From Triatoma infestans (Eukaryota > Arthropoda > Insecta > Hemiptera > Reduviidae), in assembly GCA_011037195.1 (NCBI GenBank), contig JAAEAF010003575.1, forward strand, positions 62,001 through 126,000: 64,000 nt of DNA. Reading direction: 5' to 3'. The notes beneath the pieces are model-generated. The model saw nothing but the letters and a program-made list of their open reading frames with translations, was not told the origin of the DNA and searched no databases. Positions within the stretch are counted from its first letter, which is position 1, and the number at the start of each line of letters is the position of its first letter. Shown here piece by piece: positions 1 through 11,570 of the stretch. A program made the translations under genes and the position numbers.

Positions 1-380
1 GAAAGCAGCTGCCGTACGTCAAAAAACCGCACAATATGAAAGCATGCATTTAGTCATGTAGGCGGCGAGACATGTACGCCGTCTATTTCAGTGACACCGA
101 ACGACTCCTATACAGCACGGCACCGTATAATGTGAAAGTTCCCATGCTTTTCTTCACTCCACTAAAAAAGTCCGGCCGTACGGTGAAAACCGTATAGTGT
201 GAAACGAGCCTTATGTTGAGGTCCTAAATTGTGTAATGTTTAAAATATTTCTATTAAATTTCATTAAAAATTCTATTACATGCATTAATATGTGAAATTA
301 ATAAAGGAAATTGAGTGTTTTGGGCATGTGATTCGCAACAAAAAATGCGAGTTATTCTTCTTGCAACAGAAGGTGAAATT

Positions 381-645
381 CTCAGAGACATTTTCCGTGT
401 GTAGCCTGCTTCATTTGGGGTCATCGACCGGTTTCGGGCGTTCGCCTCTCAGGATGAGCTTGTTTCAGAACAGGTGCCAACACAGGACTCGTACAGAGGG
501 AACTGAGTTACACTAAATGAAAAGCGCATCCTGACGATGGGCAAACGCCCGAAAACCCGGTCGATGACCACAAAATGAAGGCGGCTGCACCCGGAAAAAT
601 GTTCTCTGATGCTGGCAGCTCTGCTGGAACACCAACCACCACAAC
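381..645 (+). mobile_element. Foldback element, copy 1, with 12-bp target duplication
   Basis: Non-coding element whose left half (TCAGAGACATT..., then GACCGGTTTCGGGCGTTCGC near 430-449) is repeated in inverted order on the right (GCGCATCCTGACGATGGGC... to GGTCGATGACCACAAAATG at 514-578). The right end carries an extra ~35 bp ending CCAACCACCACAAC that the left end lacks. The 12-mer GAAGGTGAAATT lies on both sides, at 369-380 and 646-657, and is read as the target-site duplication. The same arms and the same asymmetry are seen at 40859 and 47455. Confidence 0.8.
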
Positions 646-1560
646 GAAGGTGAAATTGTTGGAAAGAGGATTGTTGGCAGAGAAGTTTTTCCTGGCTGAA
701 GAATATTAGGGAATAAATCGCTCTTCTGATCTGATCAGAGAGTTCAGGATAGAGAAGATTAAGAGTGATGGTGTCCAAACTGCTATAGGGAGATAGAATG
801 ATAAGAAGAAAGAAAAGTTGTCAACAGTTCATTTAAAAATACTTAAGATTCAAGGACAATCAGCGCCTAGTGAAGACCATTCTAGAGATTAACATGAATG
901 AATCTGATCGAAAATGATAATCTAGAAGGTCACAAGTTATGCACAGTAGTTCATCTAAAAAGTGAAATTCAAAGGAAAAGAGAAATTAAAAATTAATAAC
1001 TTTGTAAATACTAGGACAAGGTCAATCATTTTCAGTCAAGGAGGGAAACCGGAAGTTTAGCATTCAGTATGCAAAATTATAATATAGTTTTACTCTTCTT
1101 TTATATTCTTAATAGTAGTATCAGTAGTTTACTTTTAAAATTAAGATTTCCATGAATACATTGCAGTCTACGCGTACAGTTTCATCACTTCACCACCAGG
1201 GCCGCAGCACCTGCTGAACTAAGATTTCTTTCAAAAGTCAGCAAATCCATGCAAATTAGTTTATTTCAGCTGAATAAAGAAATAAAACAAAGATTAACAT
1301 ATGTTAATTCAGTTAATAATTGTTCCAGAAAACACATTTTCTTTATGAAAATTAAATACTAGAAGGTTACTGGCTCTTTTCAATCTTGAAATAAATAACT
1401 TTTTATCTTCTATCTTAAACAAATTTAAATACTCTGTCAACACAATTTATGTAATTAATATTTCTTTTTCTCTTGATTTTAAGCATAATTTGAAACACTT
1501 GAAACAACTTCCTTTTATTGTAATCATCAAAATTGTCGAGTTTGCATTTTGTTTTTTTTA
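646..1560. other. No recognisable feature
   Basis: AT-rich sequence with stop codons in all frames and no motif that could be tied to a gene or to a repeat family seen elsewhere in the window, apart from the target-duplication half at 646-657. Confidence 0.5.
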
Positions 1561-1574
1561 GTTTCTCTTACTCT

Positions 1575-1765
1575 CTAAGTAGGATGAAGTATTGAGATCG
1601 TGTCCCTCAGAACACCTCCAAAAGCATTTTGCTTTCCTCTAAAGTGTCATTTCAGTATTCAGCACGGTTTTATAACTACATAATATTATTATACATATAG
1701 CACTGATAGTAGAATACCAAACTTAAAGAAAATAGGTTAGCCGGATAAAACGTACCTAAGACTTT
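1575..1765 (+). repeat. Modular repeat fragment, forward
   Basis: Starts with GAAGTATTGAGATCGTGTC, the left-end motif of the modular repeat. It then carries the stretch CTTTCCTCTAAAGTG-CATTTCAGTAT, a decayed middle and AAAGAAAATAGGTTAGCCGG, which is the module end just before the usual CCGGAAGT core. Most of the middle of the element is missing. Confidence 0.6.
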
Positions 1766-1959
1766 TATTTCAAACATTTTTTGTTTTGTACATCTCTCAG
1801 TAAGGTTTAAATGTAAACTGCCGCTACAAGGTCTTAGACAGAGGGCACCCAAAATATCCACTATGGTATACAAGTATAAACCCCACTACCTTTTTTATGA
1901 CCAGCCCAGCTAAACTTTTGAGGTAAACATTGCAATTTTAAGGCCCATTTGTTTTAATT

Positions 1960-2745
1960 AAATTTAAAACAACAAAGACGCACTTCCTATATGCTAATTT
2001 TCTTGAAACTCGGAATTTTGGCCATCTATTTATTTCTAATTCATTTTGTTTAGATGGTAAAATTGTACAATCAACTATGATAGCATGTTAAAGGAAAACA
2101 TAACCCTCCCCTTCACCCAAAACCCCCTTAAATGACTTTACCCAGAGAAATATTTCAAATAAAAGTTGTAGCTCTTTCAATGTGTAGTTCACATGCTTAG
2201 TTGAAGAAAATCGTTGGAGCCGCTTTAGAGAAAATAGCAAAAAAACTAAAAATCTTTTCAGAAAAAACGCATTTCCTTTCATCCGATTTTCTTCAAACTC
2301 GGAATTTCAACAACATATTTAATTCTATTAATCATAATTAATATTATTTAGAGGACAGAATTATGTAAAATACTAAATAACTGTGTAAATACTTTAGAGG
2401 AAAACCTCACCCACCCCTTCCCTTCCCAATAGCACCCTTAAATGAATTTTCCCGGAGAAATGTTTCAATTAAAAAATGTAGCTCTTTGTATGTTTAGCTG
2501 AAATGCTAAATTTAAAGCAAATCGTTGGTGCCGTTTTCAAGAAAATCACAAAAAACTGAAAAACATATAGTAAAGTGGCACTTCCGGTTGAACGATTTTT
2601 ACGGAAAGCTTATTTTTAGATCTCCTAGTGGCCCCTTACCGAAATATAAAGTTTGAATATTCTGCGATTTTTCATTTTTGAGAATGCTCTGAGGTATGTA
2701 TGGGAAGACACACACAAAAATGGCGTCCAACCTAGATGCAGAGTT
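1960..2745 (-). repeat. Modular repeat, reverse copy with at least two modules
   Basis: Read on the minus strand this shows the series typical of the family twice: a GTTATGTTTTCCT-like stretch near 2090 and again near 2405, each followed downstream by the GAGCTACA and AAAATCGTTGG-type blocks. GCACTTCCGGTT near 2580 is the inverse of the CCGGAAGTG core. The left end of the family (CATTTTTGTGTGTGTCTTCC on the minus strand) is recognisable near 2710. It ends next to a decayed LINE. Confidence 0.7.
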
Positions 2746-2759
2746 TCAACCGGCTCTTG

Positions 2760-4190
2760 TTACTTTGGAAAAGTAACTAAAGTGAGTGGTAATTTGTGGC
2801 TAAAATTTATTGGGGGATTGAGAATGTACACTGGAGCTTTTCTTCCTGTATTATTATATGCTGTTCACATTTGGGCCACATCAGTTACTGTTAATATAAC
2901 CAGAAAAAAATTAAAATCAATACAAGGACTATTTCTATTACGCATATTCAAAGGATAGAAAACAATTTCGTATGAAGCTGGCTGTATGATTGCAGGTGTC
3001 ATACCTATAATGTACAAAACTGATGAATTAATAAATACCAAAATTTAATGCAGTAATCAATCCAACAAAACAGTATTTTTGAAAGACCAATACCTAACGG
3101 GAAATGGATAAATCTAGGTCTAATGGAATCCATTGTGAATTCAGCTCTTAAAGGGCGATGTATAAATGAAATTCTTCGATGGAAGTTGTAAACCTCGACT
3201 AGGTGCAGAGGAAAGGAGGTCTAGCTGTTTCAGTTATACGTATTAGATTATTATGTAGGGTACAGCTTTATTATTGCCTCCAAAAATTGGGAAGAAACAC
3301 TTACATATAATTCGCGAGAAATATGGCCACAGACATTTAGCCAAAATATATTTACTGAAATCATCTCTAGTCTTATTATACAGATATTCGAAAGTGAAGA
3401 CAAGAACTGTTCTTCTATATTATTTTCAAAAGGTATACTATAAACAGTAAGATTACTGTTTTTTTTCGTTTTTATGTATTTAAATTTAGGCACTACATTC
3501 TTAAAATACCACATATAAACAAATTTTACCTCCGTTTAGTGTCCTCTTTTAGAAGGATTATTGAGATATTTTTTAGATTATTGAGAAATAGCACTTATGA
3601 GATATAGTATACAGCACTTTTGTAAATACAATATAAATATCTTTATTTTACAGTCACAAAATAATAGAACGTGTACCACCAAAACACACAATTCAACTCA
3701 TCAGTTAACTCTCTCAGTCTTAACACACCTACATAAACCTCTTTTTTTTGAAACCTCCTTCCTTTCTCAACGGTCAGCTGGAATCCGTTTCAGAAGTAAA
3801 ATTGAAGGAGAGGTTGGATGTGCATTCGTGGTTTATAAAAATGGGTATGAAATTTTTAGTGTTTTAGAATTTTAGTATCATGAGTATTTTAGGCTAGATC
3901 CGGCATGTTCGAACAATCAGGCCGAATAATTAGCTATATTAAAATCGCTAATATGGACGGGCGATTCTGGTGAACCAGATGTATTAGGAAAAACTGTAGT
4001 TCTAAGTCAGACAGCCTTGTGGCTTTAGATAGTAAAAGAATTCTCATTCAAAGGGGCCAGTTATAGAAGGAATTAGAAGAGTGATGTTTGGGTATGATAA
4101 AGCGAGGATGGAAAATTAGATTGGCCTGGGTAAAAGCCCATATTAGAGTTAATAATATTATACATAAAGTGAACATTTTTCTTTAAATTT
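2760..4190 (+). mobile_element. Decayed R1/I-type LINE, RT C-terminus and RNase H
   Basis: Translated pieces on the plus strand match the end of a non-LTR retrotransposon ORF2. Near 2830-2960 there is GAFLPVLLYAVHIW followed by KLKSIQGLFLLRIFKG, the usual thumb segment, then YEAGCMIAGVIP after a stop. At about 3780-3990 there is an RNase H-like start (SKIEGEVGCAFVVYKNGYE, then PACSNNQAE where the family has a catalytic Glu in an AEL motif). Near 4105 a WVKAHI segment matches the late RNase H motif. Several stops and frameshifts interrupt it and about 500 bp between the two domains is poorly preserved. It is dead. Assignment to the R1/LOA/I group is from the presence of RNase H and the thumb pattern; the clade is uncertain. 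Confidence 0.7.
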
Positions 4191-4375
4191 CAAATTTTAC
4201 TCATGTCTTCATATAAATATAGAAGTGGCTGGGGAACAAGTAACTACTCAGATAGGTAATCAAAGTGATCCAGAAGAGAGCGCCAATAACATTGAACCAA
4301 GCCATATAACAGTTGAAATTGAACGCCACAAGTTACGCAGAACTACCTGGAAGAAAAATCCAAGTTTAAAGGAAA

Positions 4376-4760
4376 TCTTTAGGTGGTTTTCAAGAAAATT
4401 CCAAATCTCAATAACATTCTTTAAAGACGCACTTCCGGTTAACCTCTTCCATAAATTGGAAATTCAACTAGTGCTTCTGACTGTATATTAATATTATATT
4501 AGTGCAGGAGCATACATTATACAGATGTGGTATTTAGAGAAAAGCTAAACGCTACTGTTTCCCCGAGAACCTCCCCCCCCAAAAAAATTAATTTTCCCGA
4601 GAAAATATTTCAAATAAATTATTGGATTTTGTGGGAAACCTCATTGCCACATGCGGTGGTAGTAATACCAAGTACGAGCTTCCTGTTTTTGAGATGCTTT
4701 GTTGAAGTAGACTCCTTTTCTAAAATTTGACGCGATACTTCCTTGATAAAGCAATAAAAG
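4376..4760 (-). repeat. Modular repeat, reverse copy
   Basis: Contains GCACTTCCGGTTAACC at 4429-4444, the inverse of the family core. It is followed by TTGGAAATTCAAC-AGTGCTTCT and a GAGAAAAGCTAAACGCTACTG segment with a C-rich run, then ATTTTCCCGAGAAAATATTTC. It ends at GCGATACTTCCT, the inverted left-end motif. Confidence 0.7.
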
Positions 4761-6950
4761 AAAGTAAAATTTAATTAAAAAAAAAAATTGAATTTTTTAA
4801 ATTTTCTGGTCTTTAAGCATGATGAATTATCCATGCAAAACATTCACTAGAAAAATACACCGCGGTTGTAGGCCAACTTGTTTGGGCTGTAATGTCAGCA
4901 AGTTTGTGATGGATGAGAATTATTTTCAGCTGGAGGATTTATCAGTTTACTGGTTCAGTTGTGTGAAGAGAATGAACGTGTATCTTGGGTGGGAGAGAAA
5001 CGATGAACAAAAAAAATCCATTTTGTATAAAATGTTGTATGTATAAATCACAGCCTTTATAGCCACCAAGATATAGGAGGCGGTGTATAGTTGTAACGGC
5101 TATTCTCTCCTCATAGGCCGGATATACCACACTCGATTGCTATGAATGTATATACAGGTCTATTATTCAATACGATATAGATATATTGGTTTTAATATTG
5201 AAAAAGAAGGAAACAGGGGTACCCTCGGAGGGTGTATTCAACTGTTAGATAGACAGACCAAAGTGTATAGAGGGAAGTGGGTCGATATGTACATGTTTGG
5301 ATGATGATCGGAAAGAACATGACCATACCCACTACAAGACTATTTTCTATATGGTATACTATCAATCATTTATAGAAAACAAACTTATGATAAAGATACC
5401 GGCCGAACTAACACCGGAGTTCAGTGTTCTATCTATGTAATCCTTACGTTCTCTTCATTGTCAAAGTAGTAGGTCTTAAAGTTGTCTAAAACATTTCCTC
5501 CCTTAAAACGTTTCTTGTTTACATTTAGGACGTCTGGTCTTAAATGTAATTCTGCAAAAGAAATTGGCCATTTTTAGCCTCAGTTTTTCGCGATTTTCCA
5601 GTAAACGTACTTCTTATACCAAGTTTAACCCGTAAAGGCCCTAGAATTTCCTGAAACTATTTTAGCATGGCCAAAACAACGAAGATTTTTTCCCCCAAGA
5701 TGTGCACGCTATAGCGCCGGCAAGGTAGGATTATAGTAGTTAAAAGTTACAAGGGACATGCGAGGCCATTAGAGTTTAGTTTTTGTGGGCGTTATCAAAA
5801 TAACATAAAGAAACCACTTTTCTACCCCACTGCATGATTCAAATAAAAAAGTACTTTCTATATTTCCCACATCCATTTTGCTGTCACCAGACAGCGCCAT
5901 AACAGACTACTACACTAGCAGTGACTACAGCACAGTCAAGCACATCATCATAAATCGAGGCCTCCAGATAGATAGATGGATGTGCACGAAGGGAAACATG
6001 TCTCTCACATTCTCTCTCTCCCTCTCTTGGAGAAAAACCCCGATAGAAAGGAGGGTGAGTAAAGAGTGAGAAATAGAATAAAGGCTTCTGATATAGTTAA
6101 GAGAGTGGCTGAGTGAGTGGGTTAGTGTCGCCAGCGGTGAGGCGCGGCAATGTTGGCAAAGTGCGGCCAGAGTTATGTTTTTACGGTTCCACCCCTTCTT
6201 CCCAATCCTTTCACAGGTCTTCTCTTTCTCACTCTTTCTCTCGTACTCTCTTCCTCATTCTAGTCGTAAAAAAATAAAAGACCAGGAAAAGGGGCTAAAA
6301 AAAAATCCGTGTTCAATAAAGAGCGCTATGGGTCAATGTGTTTTGTGACGTAGGTGTTTAGAAAGCAAAGTTGGTTTTGGGTTATATACTACAGCTTTGG
6401 GATTGTTTGTCCCTCCTACCAGAAAAAGAAGCCCTTTACGTACAAAAATGGAAGCCTTTTTCTTTCCTTCTTCTTTAATATTTTGTGAATAAAAAAATCC
6501 TACAGGGTCCGGCTGATGTGAAAGTAAGTACAGGTATAGAAAGAAAACTGCGGTTGTAAACTGAGGGTGCTGGCAGTAGAAGAACCGCGATCAGGAGGGT
6601 CCATTTGCAAGAAACCACACTTCATAAAACTATATTATGGATAGTAAGAAAGCTGCCTGTGGGTAGTTTATGTGTTTTCTGAAAGTTGTCTAGGTCTATG
6701 GTAATGGGAATATATATGTTTGAAGCACTGAACTTTATGGAGATCTAAGTGAGAAAAGCAGTCACAGTTTGCGTCCTAAATTTATGCCTTATGAGAAGTT
6801 GTTTTTTGTTTTAAGACCTTTACTTAAAAACTGGAGAGAAAAAAGAAATAAATCTGGAGTTAAACAGTCACACAAACTTCTCCAGGAACGAATATTCAGG
6901 CTCACACACGCACATGAAATCAATGACATACTTTTCTATACCAACGATAT
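4760..6950. other. No recognisable gene
   Basis: Mixed sequence with short ORFs of no recognisable family. Somewhat more GC-rich patches (5880-6180) contain CT runs and a GGCGCGGCAATGTTGGC segment, but no coding signal. The short string ATAG(C/T)GCCGGCAA near 5712 recurs near 38202, which may mean a further, old repeat. Confidence 0.45.
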
Positions 6951-6964
6951 ATATTTACTTTCTC

Positions 6965-7170
6965 TTGCTCCTAGTAAACAGGAAGTATTGCGATCGTGCC
7001 AGATTTTCGAAACTGAGTTTTTATATTTTGAGATTCCCTGAATATGAAACAAATGTTTTTAGTGTATGGTCTGTATGTTTGTGTGCGTGCGCGTGTGTGT
7101 GTGTATGGTCTGCATGTTTGTGCGCGCGTGTGTGTGTGTGGTCTGTATGTTTGTGTGTGTATGGTCTGTA

Positions 7171-7208
<38 letters not shown>

Positions 7209-7860
7209 GTCTGTATGTTTGTGTGCGCGTGTGTGTGTGGTCTGTATGTTTGTGTGCGTGTGTGTGTGTGAAGGAAATATCTCAAAAACGAAAAATCATA
7301 GGTAAATCAAACGTGATATTCCACATGTGACACGAAGGTAAAATCGAATTCCATTTTACTGAATTTTTTTCCAATTTTTTCGTGGTTTTTCACGAAAACG
7401 GCTCCTACGGATTTCCTTTAAACTTCGTTTACTATCTACACACCATAAATATCACTTTTATTTGATACATTTTCCCCAGTAAATTTAATTTTTTAGGTGT
7501 TCTCGGGAACAGTAAGTTTAAGTTTCCCTATAAAGTACCACATTAATACAATATATGGTTCTAGCATTATGTTATATTAATATACATAGAGGCATTGCTA
7601 TAATTCCAAATTTGAAAAAAATTGTTTAACGGGAAATGCGATTTTTTTTTTGAATTTCCTCGTAAACGATTCCAGCGGTTTCCTTTCAACTTGGATTGTT
7701 ACCTACATAGATAACATTCATAACTTCTGTTTCATTTCAGAAACTCTTGTTTCTTCTGGACTACACTGTAATCTGGGAGACTACTACCTCCAGGATGCAC
7801 AGTGTTCCATACCAGATTTTTGGTTTCAGACAAATTTGATTTTAAAGTAGCGAGCAATTT
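6965..7860 (+). repeat. Modular repeat, forward copy carrying an expanded TG minisatellite
   Basis: Begins with CTCCTAGTAAACAGGAAGTATTGCGATCGTG near 6968-6998 (the family left end). It then has the microsatellite site at 7065-7270, AAATATCTCAAAAACGAAAAATC, a GTGATATTCC step, then two modules with ACAGTAAGTTTAAG and TTTCAAATTTG-type blocks. The core at 7630 is degraded (AACGGGAAATGCG). The right end fades near 7860. Confidence 0.75.
7065..7270 (+). repeat. Minisatellite, six units of TATGGTCTGTATGTTTGTG plus variable (TG)n
   Basis: Units start at about 7065, 7104, 7139, 7160, 7205 and 7238. Each is a near-identical ~20-bp head followed by a TG/CG dinucleotide run of changing length, so units vary from 21 to 45 bp. 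It sits at the position where other copies of the modular repeat carry a single TG run. The ORFs it opens on both strands are artefacts of its lack of stops. Confidence 0.9.
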
Positions 7861-8690
7861 TGTGTGCTGTTAGAAGACAATAGCACCAAACCTAAAAACA
7901 GTAATTTACACAGTGAGTACACAGAAAAGCGCAGAGCCGAACAATACATGGCAGATATTTTTAGCAAGTTGTGGGCTGTGTATTGTATACATACCAGCAG
8001 ATAAGTTGAATTATATTATGGCTCGGCTTACATTCGTTTAATTTTTTGTAAAAATTTTTCATTTTTGTTCGTAATCAGCTGGCTCAGTGAGGTCGCATAA
8101 GATAGGAGAGACTATTTATGTATGTATATATTTTAACAATTCTCTACCACTCGTGGGTCGGAGGTGTTGAGGTGCTTATTAACATTAATTATGGTACAAA
8201 GAGAGAGAGAAAGATGTTTATCTAACTTACTTATTATTGTTTAACTAGGGATTATTTTTATATGGCAGCGTGGAGATAACTTTTCTATTTTCTTTCTCTC
8301 TTGTTTTAACTCATTTTTGTTACTATCCTTTTTTAGAATCCTGCGGCTCTCTTGTATCGCAGCCCTTGCACATGAGTTTGTGAGCGCTAAATTCAAGACC
8401 CCTTTTGGGAAGGGGGGAATTGCCCTTATTTGTTGATAGATTAGGAATAATCATAGGCTTATTGTTCTCAACAATTTTTGGGTTTCATCACAACTTTCAC
8501 AAATATTGTGAGATAGATGAAACTGGATCAACTTAATCCCTTCCCGGCAAATAGAAATTAAGGATTCCATCTGATCAAATTTCCTAATATCTTTCATGTT
8601 TTAAAACGGAAAATAAGGGGTGTCTGAGGATGCTGCGCATACAATATGAAATCCAGCTTGTGTTTTTTCATTCGAAAACACAACTTTCGG
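7860..8690. other. No recognisable feature
   Basis: AT-rich single-copy-looking sequence; only short AT-rich ORFs. The stretch 8030-8640 has no motif of the families described here. Confidence 0.45.
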
Positions 8691-9005
8691 GAAGCTAAAA
8701 CTTGATATTACGTTTAGATACCATAAACGCATCTGACAAAAAAGTTTTGGTTAAACTCCTTCGACCGGAAGGCAACCTATTACTGCATGTTTAAACCTGG
8801 TAAACTTTTTTCAGTTTAAACTTCCTGTTCCAGTTTTGTTTGAAACATTTTGCCGAGAAAATTGATTTTAGTGGTTTGTGGAAGGGGCGGGGCGGCAACT
8901 AAACTGGTTTTTGAGTTGTTGTGGAATTTTCTCTAAAACGACTGTAAAGTTTAAAGTTAATGCTAATTGCACTCTAATGTTAATGCACAGATAAAAATAT
9001 ATATA
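8690..9005 (+). repeat. Modular repeat, forward copy, left part (interrupted by a LINE)
   Basis: AACTTGATATTACGTTTAGATACC near 8699, then TTCGACCGGAAGGC near 8759 (core, one base off), CATTTTGCCGAGAAAATTGATTTTAG near 8850, and TTGTTGTGGAATTTTCTC near 8918. It stops near 9005 where LINE sequence begins, and the expected continuation (CACTTTTCTTTCAAACATTTTTTC) is found at 10112, after the LINE. Confidence 0.65.
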
Positions 9006-9008
9006 AAT

Positions 9009-10100
9009 ACGAGTTTTTAATTCAGTTAGTCGTTCCATAGTATGTTATGGGACTCAAGTTTGGGGTGGTGTTTACTATGAGGAAATAGAAAAATGTTTTC
9101 GTTATTTTATTAAAAAATTGTTCAGATTGCCTATGTTTGTCCCGTCAGCTTTCATATATAATGAAATTAATTATATGCCAATTTTCACTCATACAATCAA
9201 AATACGTCTTGACTATATTGTTGAAGTATTTAATATGTCCAGCCATAGACGACCGTTAATTGTAGCGACTCAAGTCTTGAATAAGAACATTTTTTGGTCT
9301 CAAAATATAAATAACTTACTAAACAAATTCGTCTCAAATGAAATAATAAGCTTAAACAATATATATATTTGATAGATGTTTCCGTTTTATATGTGATAAA
9401 GTCAGAACTGAATTCAAAATTCAATTTAAAGAAAATGTAAAAAAATATGATCTGTATCCGATTTATAGAGAGCTAAATTTTGTATTAGGTGCAAACCATT
9501 ATCTTAATTCTGATGTCCCATTCGATCAGATTAAATGGATAATGAAAGCTCGTGCTGGAATATTGAATTTAAGCCATCGGCCAGTTTTTCTGACTGATGA
9601 GCTAGAAAATTGTGAACTATGTGGTGATTCTATTTTGGATAGGTCTTATCACTATTTGGCTATTTGTAGTAGACTTAGTGATCTTAGATTGAAATGGCTT
9701 GGTAGCCAATGCCTTTCGGTATCTGGCTCTTTGGACTTCTTGAATGGTAGACAGTGGTCTTCTTTGGCGAATTTCTGTAAATCCTTATATAAGTACAAAA
9801 TGAAATATGTTTAACTTTCTTCTTGGCTTTTCGCTTGTTTTATTTTATGCTTTTCTTCCCACCATCAACTAAATGCGGTGTTTTTCTTAAAAGTAGTTAA
9901 TAGATGATTTTCTATGTTTTCCTCTCATAATGATAGTACAAGACTCCACCGACGGTCTATTGACCATGGTACACGTCTTTATAAACAAATTTTATTTTTT
10001 ATTTTTCATTTACAAGGAAAGTTTTGTTTTTTATATTCATTTTGTTCTATAATAATGTATATTGTCATTTTGTATATATATTATGTATTCTTAATAAAGA
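9009..10100 (+). mobile_element. 5'-truncated LINE, RT C-terminus with Cys/His motif
   Basis: The plus-strand frame reads VVRSIVCYGTQVWGG, then IEKCFRYFIKKLFRLP, which is the conserved end of a non-LTR reverse transcriptase ORF. It continues open to about 9370, shifts frame at a TA run there, and goes on to a stop at 9814. The last part holds CELCG...HYLAICSRLSDLR, a CX2C...HX4C-like motif typical of the C-terminus of such ORFs. About 290 bp of AT-rich 3' tail with AATAAAGA follow. Only one break is obvious, so it is fairly young. It shares the order and motifs of the LINE at 24296 and is the same clade. It interrupts a modular repeat. Confidence 0.8.
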
Positions 10101-10300
10101 CAAAAAAGAAAAACACTTTTCTTTCAAACATTTTTTCAGGAAATCGATGTTAAGGGGTTGTCTGGGGGAAACGTTCGGATAGGTTTCAATTTTAATCTGT
10201 ACCACCTATTTTTTTTATGGCCGGTGCATACTAACAAACATTGCAATTTTAAAGAAAATTTGTCAATTAATTTGTGTTAGTTTTAGTGTTAATTGCAGTA
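10100..10300 (+). repeat. Modular repeat, forward copy, right part
   Basis: CTTTCAAACATTTTTTCAGG followed by a GGGGTTGTCTGGGGGAAAC stretch and ATGGCCGGTGCATACTAACAAACATTGCAATTTTAAAGAAAATTT; the last piece recurs at about 1900 and 61510. This is the continuation of the copy broken at 9005. Confidence 0.65.
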
Positions 10301-10305
10301 TGAGA

Positions 10306-10500
10306 AACGGGTTTGGTGTAGTGGTTATGAGCTTGGACTTGCAACTCGGAGATCCCCAGTTCGAATCGCGCGTATCTGGTAAATTTATATTTATTGTCAA
10401 AAATGTTACTAGTAAAGCATGTGCTTTCCATCCCCTCCACGACACTTAATTTGATAGTTGGACGTTAAACCCGGTATAAAAAGTAGGCATTACTGTAATT
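10306..10500 (+). mobile_element. tRNA-derived SINE, copy A
   Basis: The head at 10306-10380 is tRNA-like, with an A box (TGGTGTAGTGGTTATGAGC) and a B box (AGTTCGAATCG) at pol III spacing. It does not fold into a full acceptor stem, so a functional tRNA is unlikely. The body runs to about 10500 through a GACGTTAAACCCGG segment, a motif common in arthropod SINE bodies. The head is closely matched by the minus-strand copy at 50690. Confidence 0.7.
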
Positions 10501-10689
10501 ACTTACTTTACTAATTATACTAAGATACCATTTTATTGAAAAAAAGTTTAATTTCTTAAGTTTTTTTTGTTAGGATTTTTCCTCAACTTTGAGGTTTCCT
10601 CAGACCAACGTAAAATAAAAGGTATTTGTACCCATACATAAAGCTTGCCGTACTACAAATAGAATCATCACCATTGCAAGCTGTACACT

Positions 10690-11570
10690 TAACTAACAAT
10701 TAATGCTTCACTATACCGAGTCAACATTATTTCTTCCAATACAGCCTGTCCAGTGCATATTGCTCGCATAGCTCTCTACCAGTCACGATTTCATTATGCC
10801 GTCCCTCCAGTTATTCCTCTGCCTACCTCTTTTCCGTCTTCTTGGCGGTTTCCACTCCATTATTGTTTTTGGGATACTGCTTTCTCGCATTCTTTTTATA
10901 TGACCGAACCATACTTTCTTTTTTCAATTTCTTCTAAGGCTGTGTCTTTCTCTCGACGATTTTCCTTATCTCCGAATTCCTCCTTCTTCTCTCTTCGGGA
11001 TGTTCTTGGGATCGTCTCCAGAAATCCATTTCCGTTGCGACTAATCTACTTTGCTATCTTGTTGCTCACTGTCCAGTTTCTGCGTATACAGCAAAATACT
11101 ATGTATTATTGCTGTATGGATGTTTCTTTTGGTACTCATCTGGATGTTGCTATTCCATAGTACAGAATTTAATATCGCTATTGGCTTCTCTGTATCTAAT
11201 TCAGAAGTGCCACCCAACTGCAGGTAGGATCCTAAGTATTTAAAACTGGTCACTTTGTTTAACCTTTTTCCTTCGATTTGACATTCATTGGTCGGGGTAG
11301 CCATCATGTAGATCTCGTCTTTTCAATATTTACTTCAAGCCCCCATTTTCTGTACTCTTCAACCATGTAATTTATATCCTCTTCATCTTGGGTTATCAAA
11401 ACCTGATCATCTGCAAAAAGTAATTAAAGATGTATCAATTTTCCCCTACTTGAACTCCCATTTTCTGGCCACTTTTTGTTCCACCATCTCAAGCACACGT
11501 CTAGATAAATTTTAAAAAGAACCGGCGACATACAATAGCTTGCAACAGCGTTTACTAGTAGAGTTAATTT
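10690..11570 (-). mobile_element. Decayed RTE-like or related LINE, RT palm and C-terminus
   Basis: On the minus strand the reading order is a partial finger/palm segment (LFKIYLD... near 11510), FADDQVLITQDEEDINYMVEEYRKWGLEVNIEKT at about 11420-11310 (the catalytic [FY]ADD box and the following helix), and then FKYLGSYLQLGG near 11245-11210. After that come HSILLY and, at 10700-10780, a degraded GRGITGG-like C-terminal basic segment. Stops and frameshifts break it. The FADD box and the FKYLGS motif make reverse transcriptase secure; the clade is not. Confidence 0.75.

Noticed and set aside
6971..7285. Overlapping long ORFs on both strands rich in Cys/Val or Thr/His
   Set aside because: They run through the TG minisatellite, which lacks stops in several frames; no protein family has this composition here.
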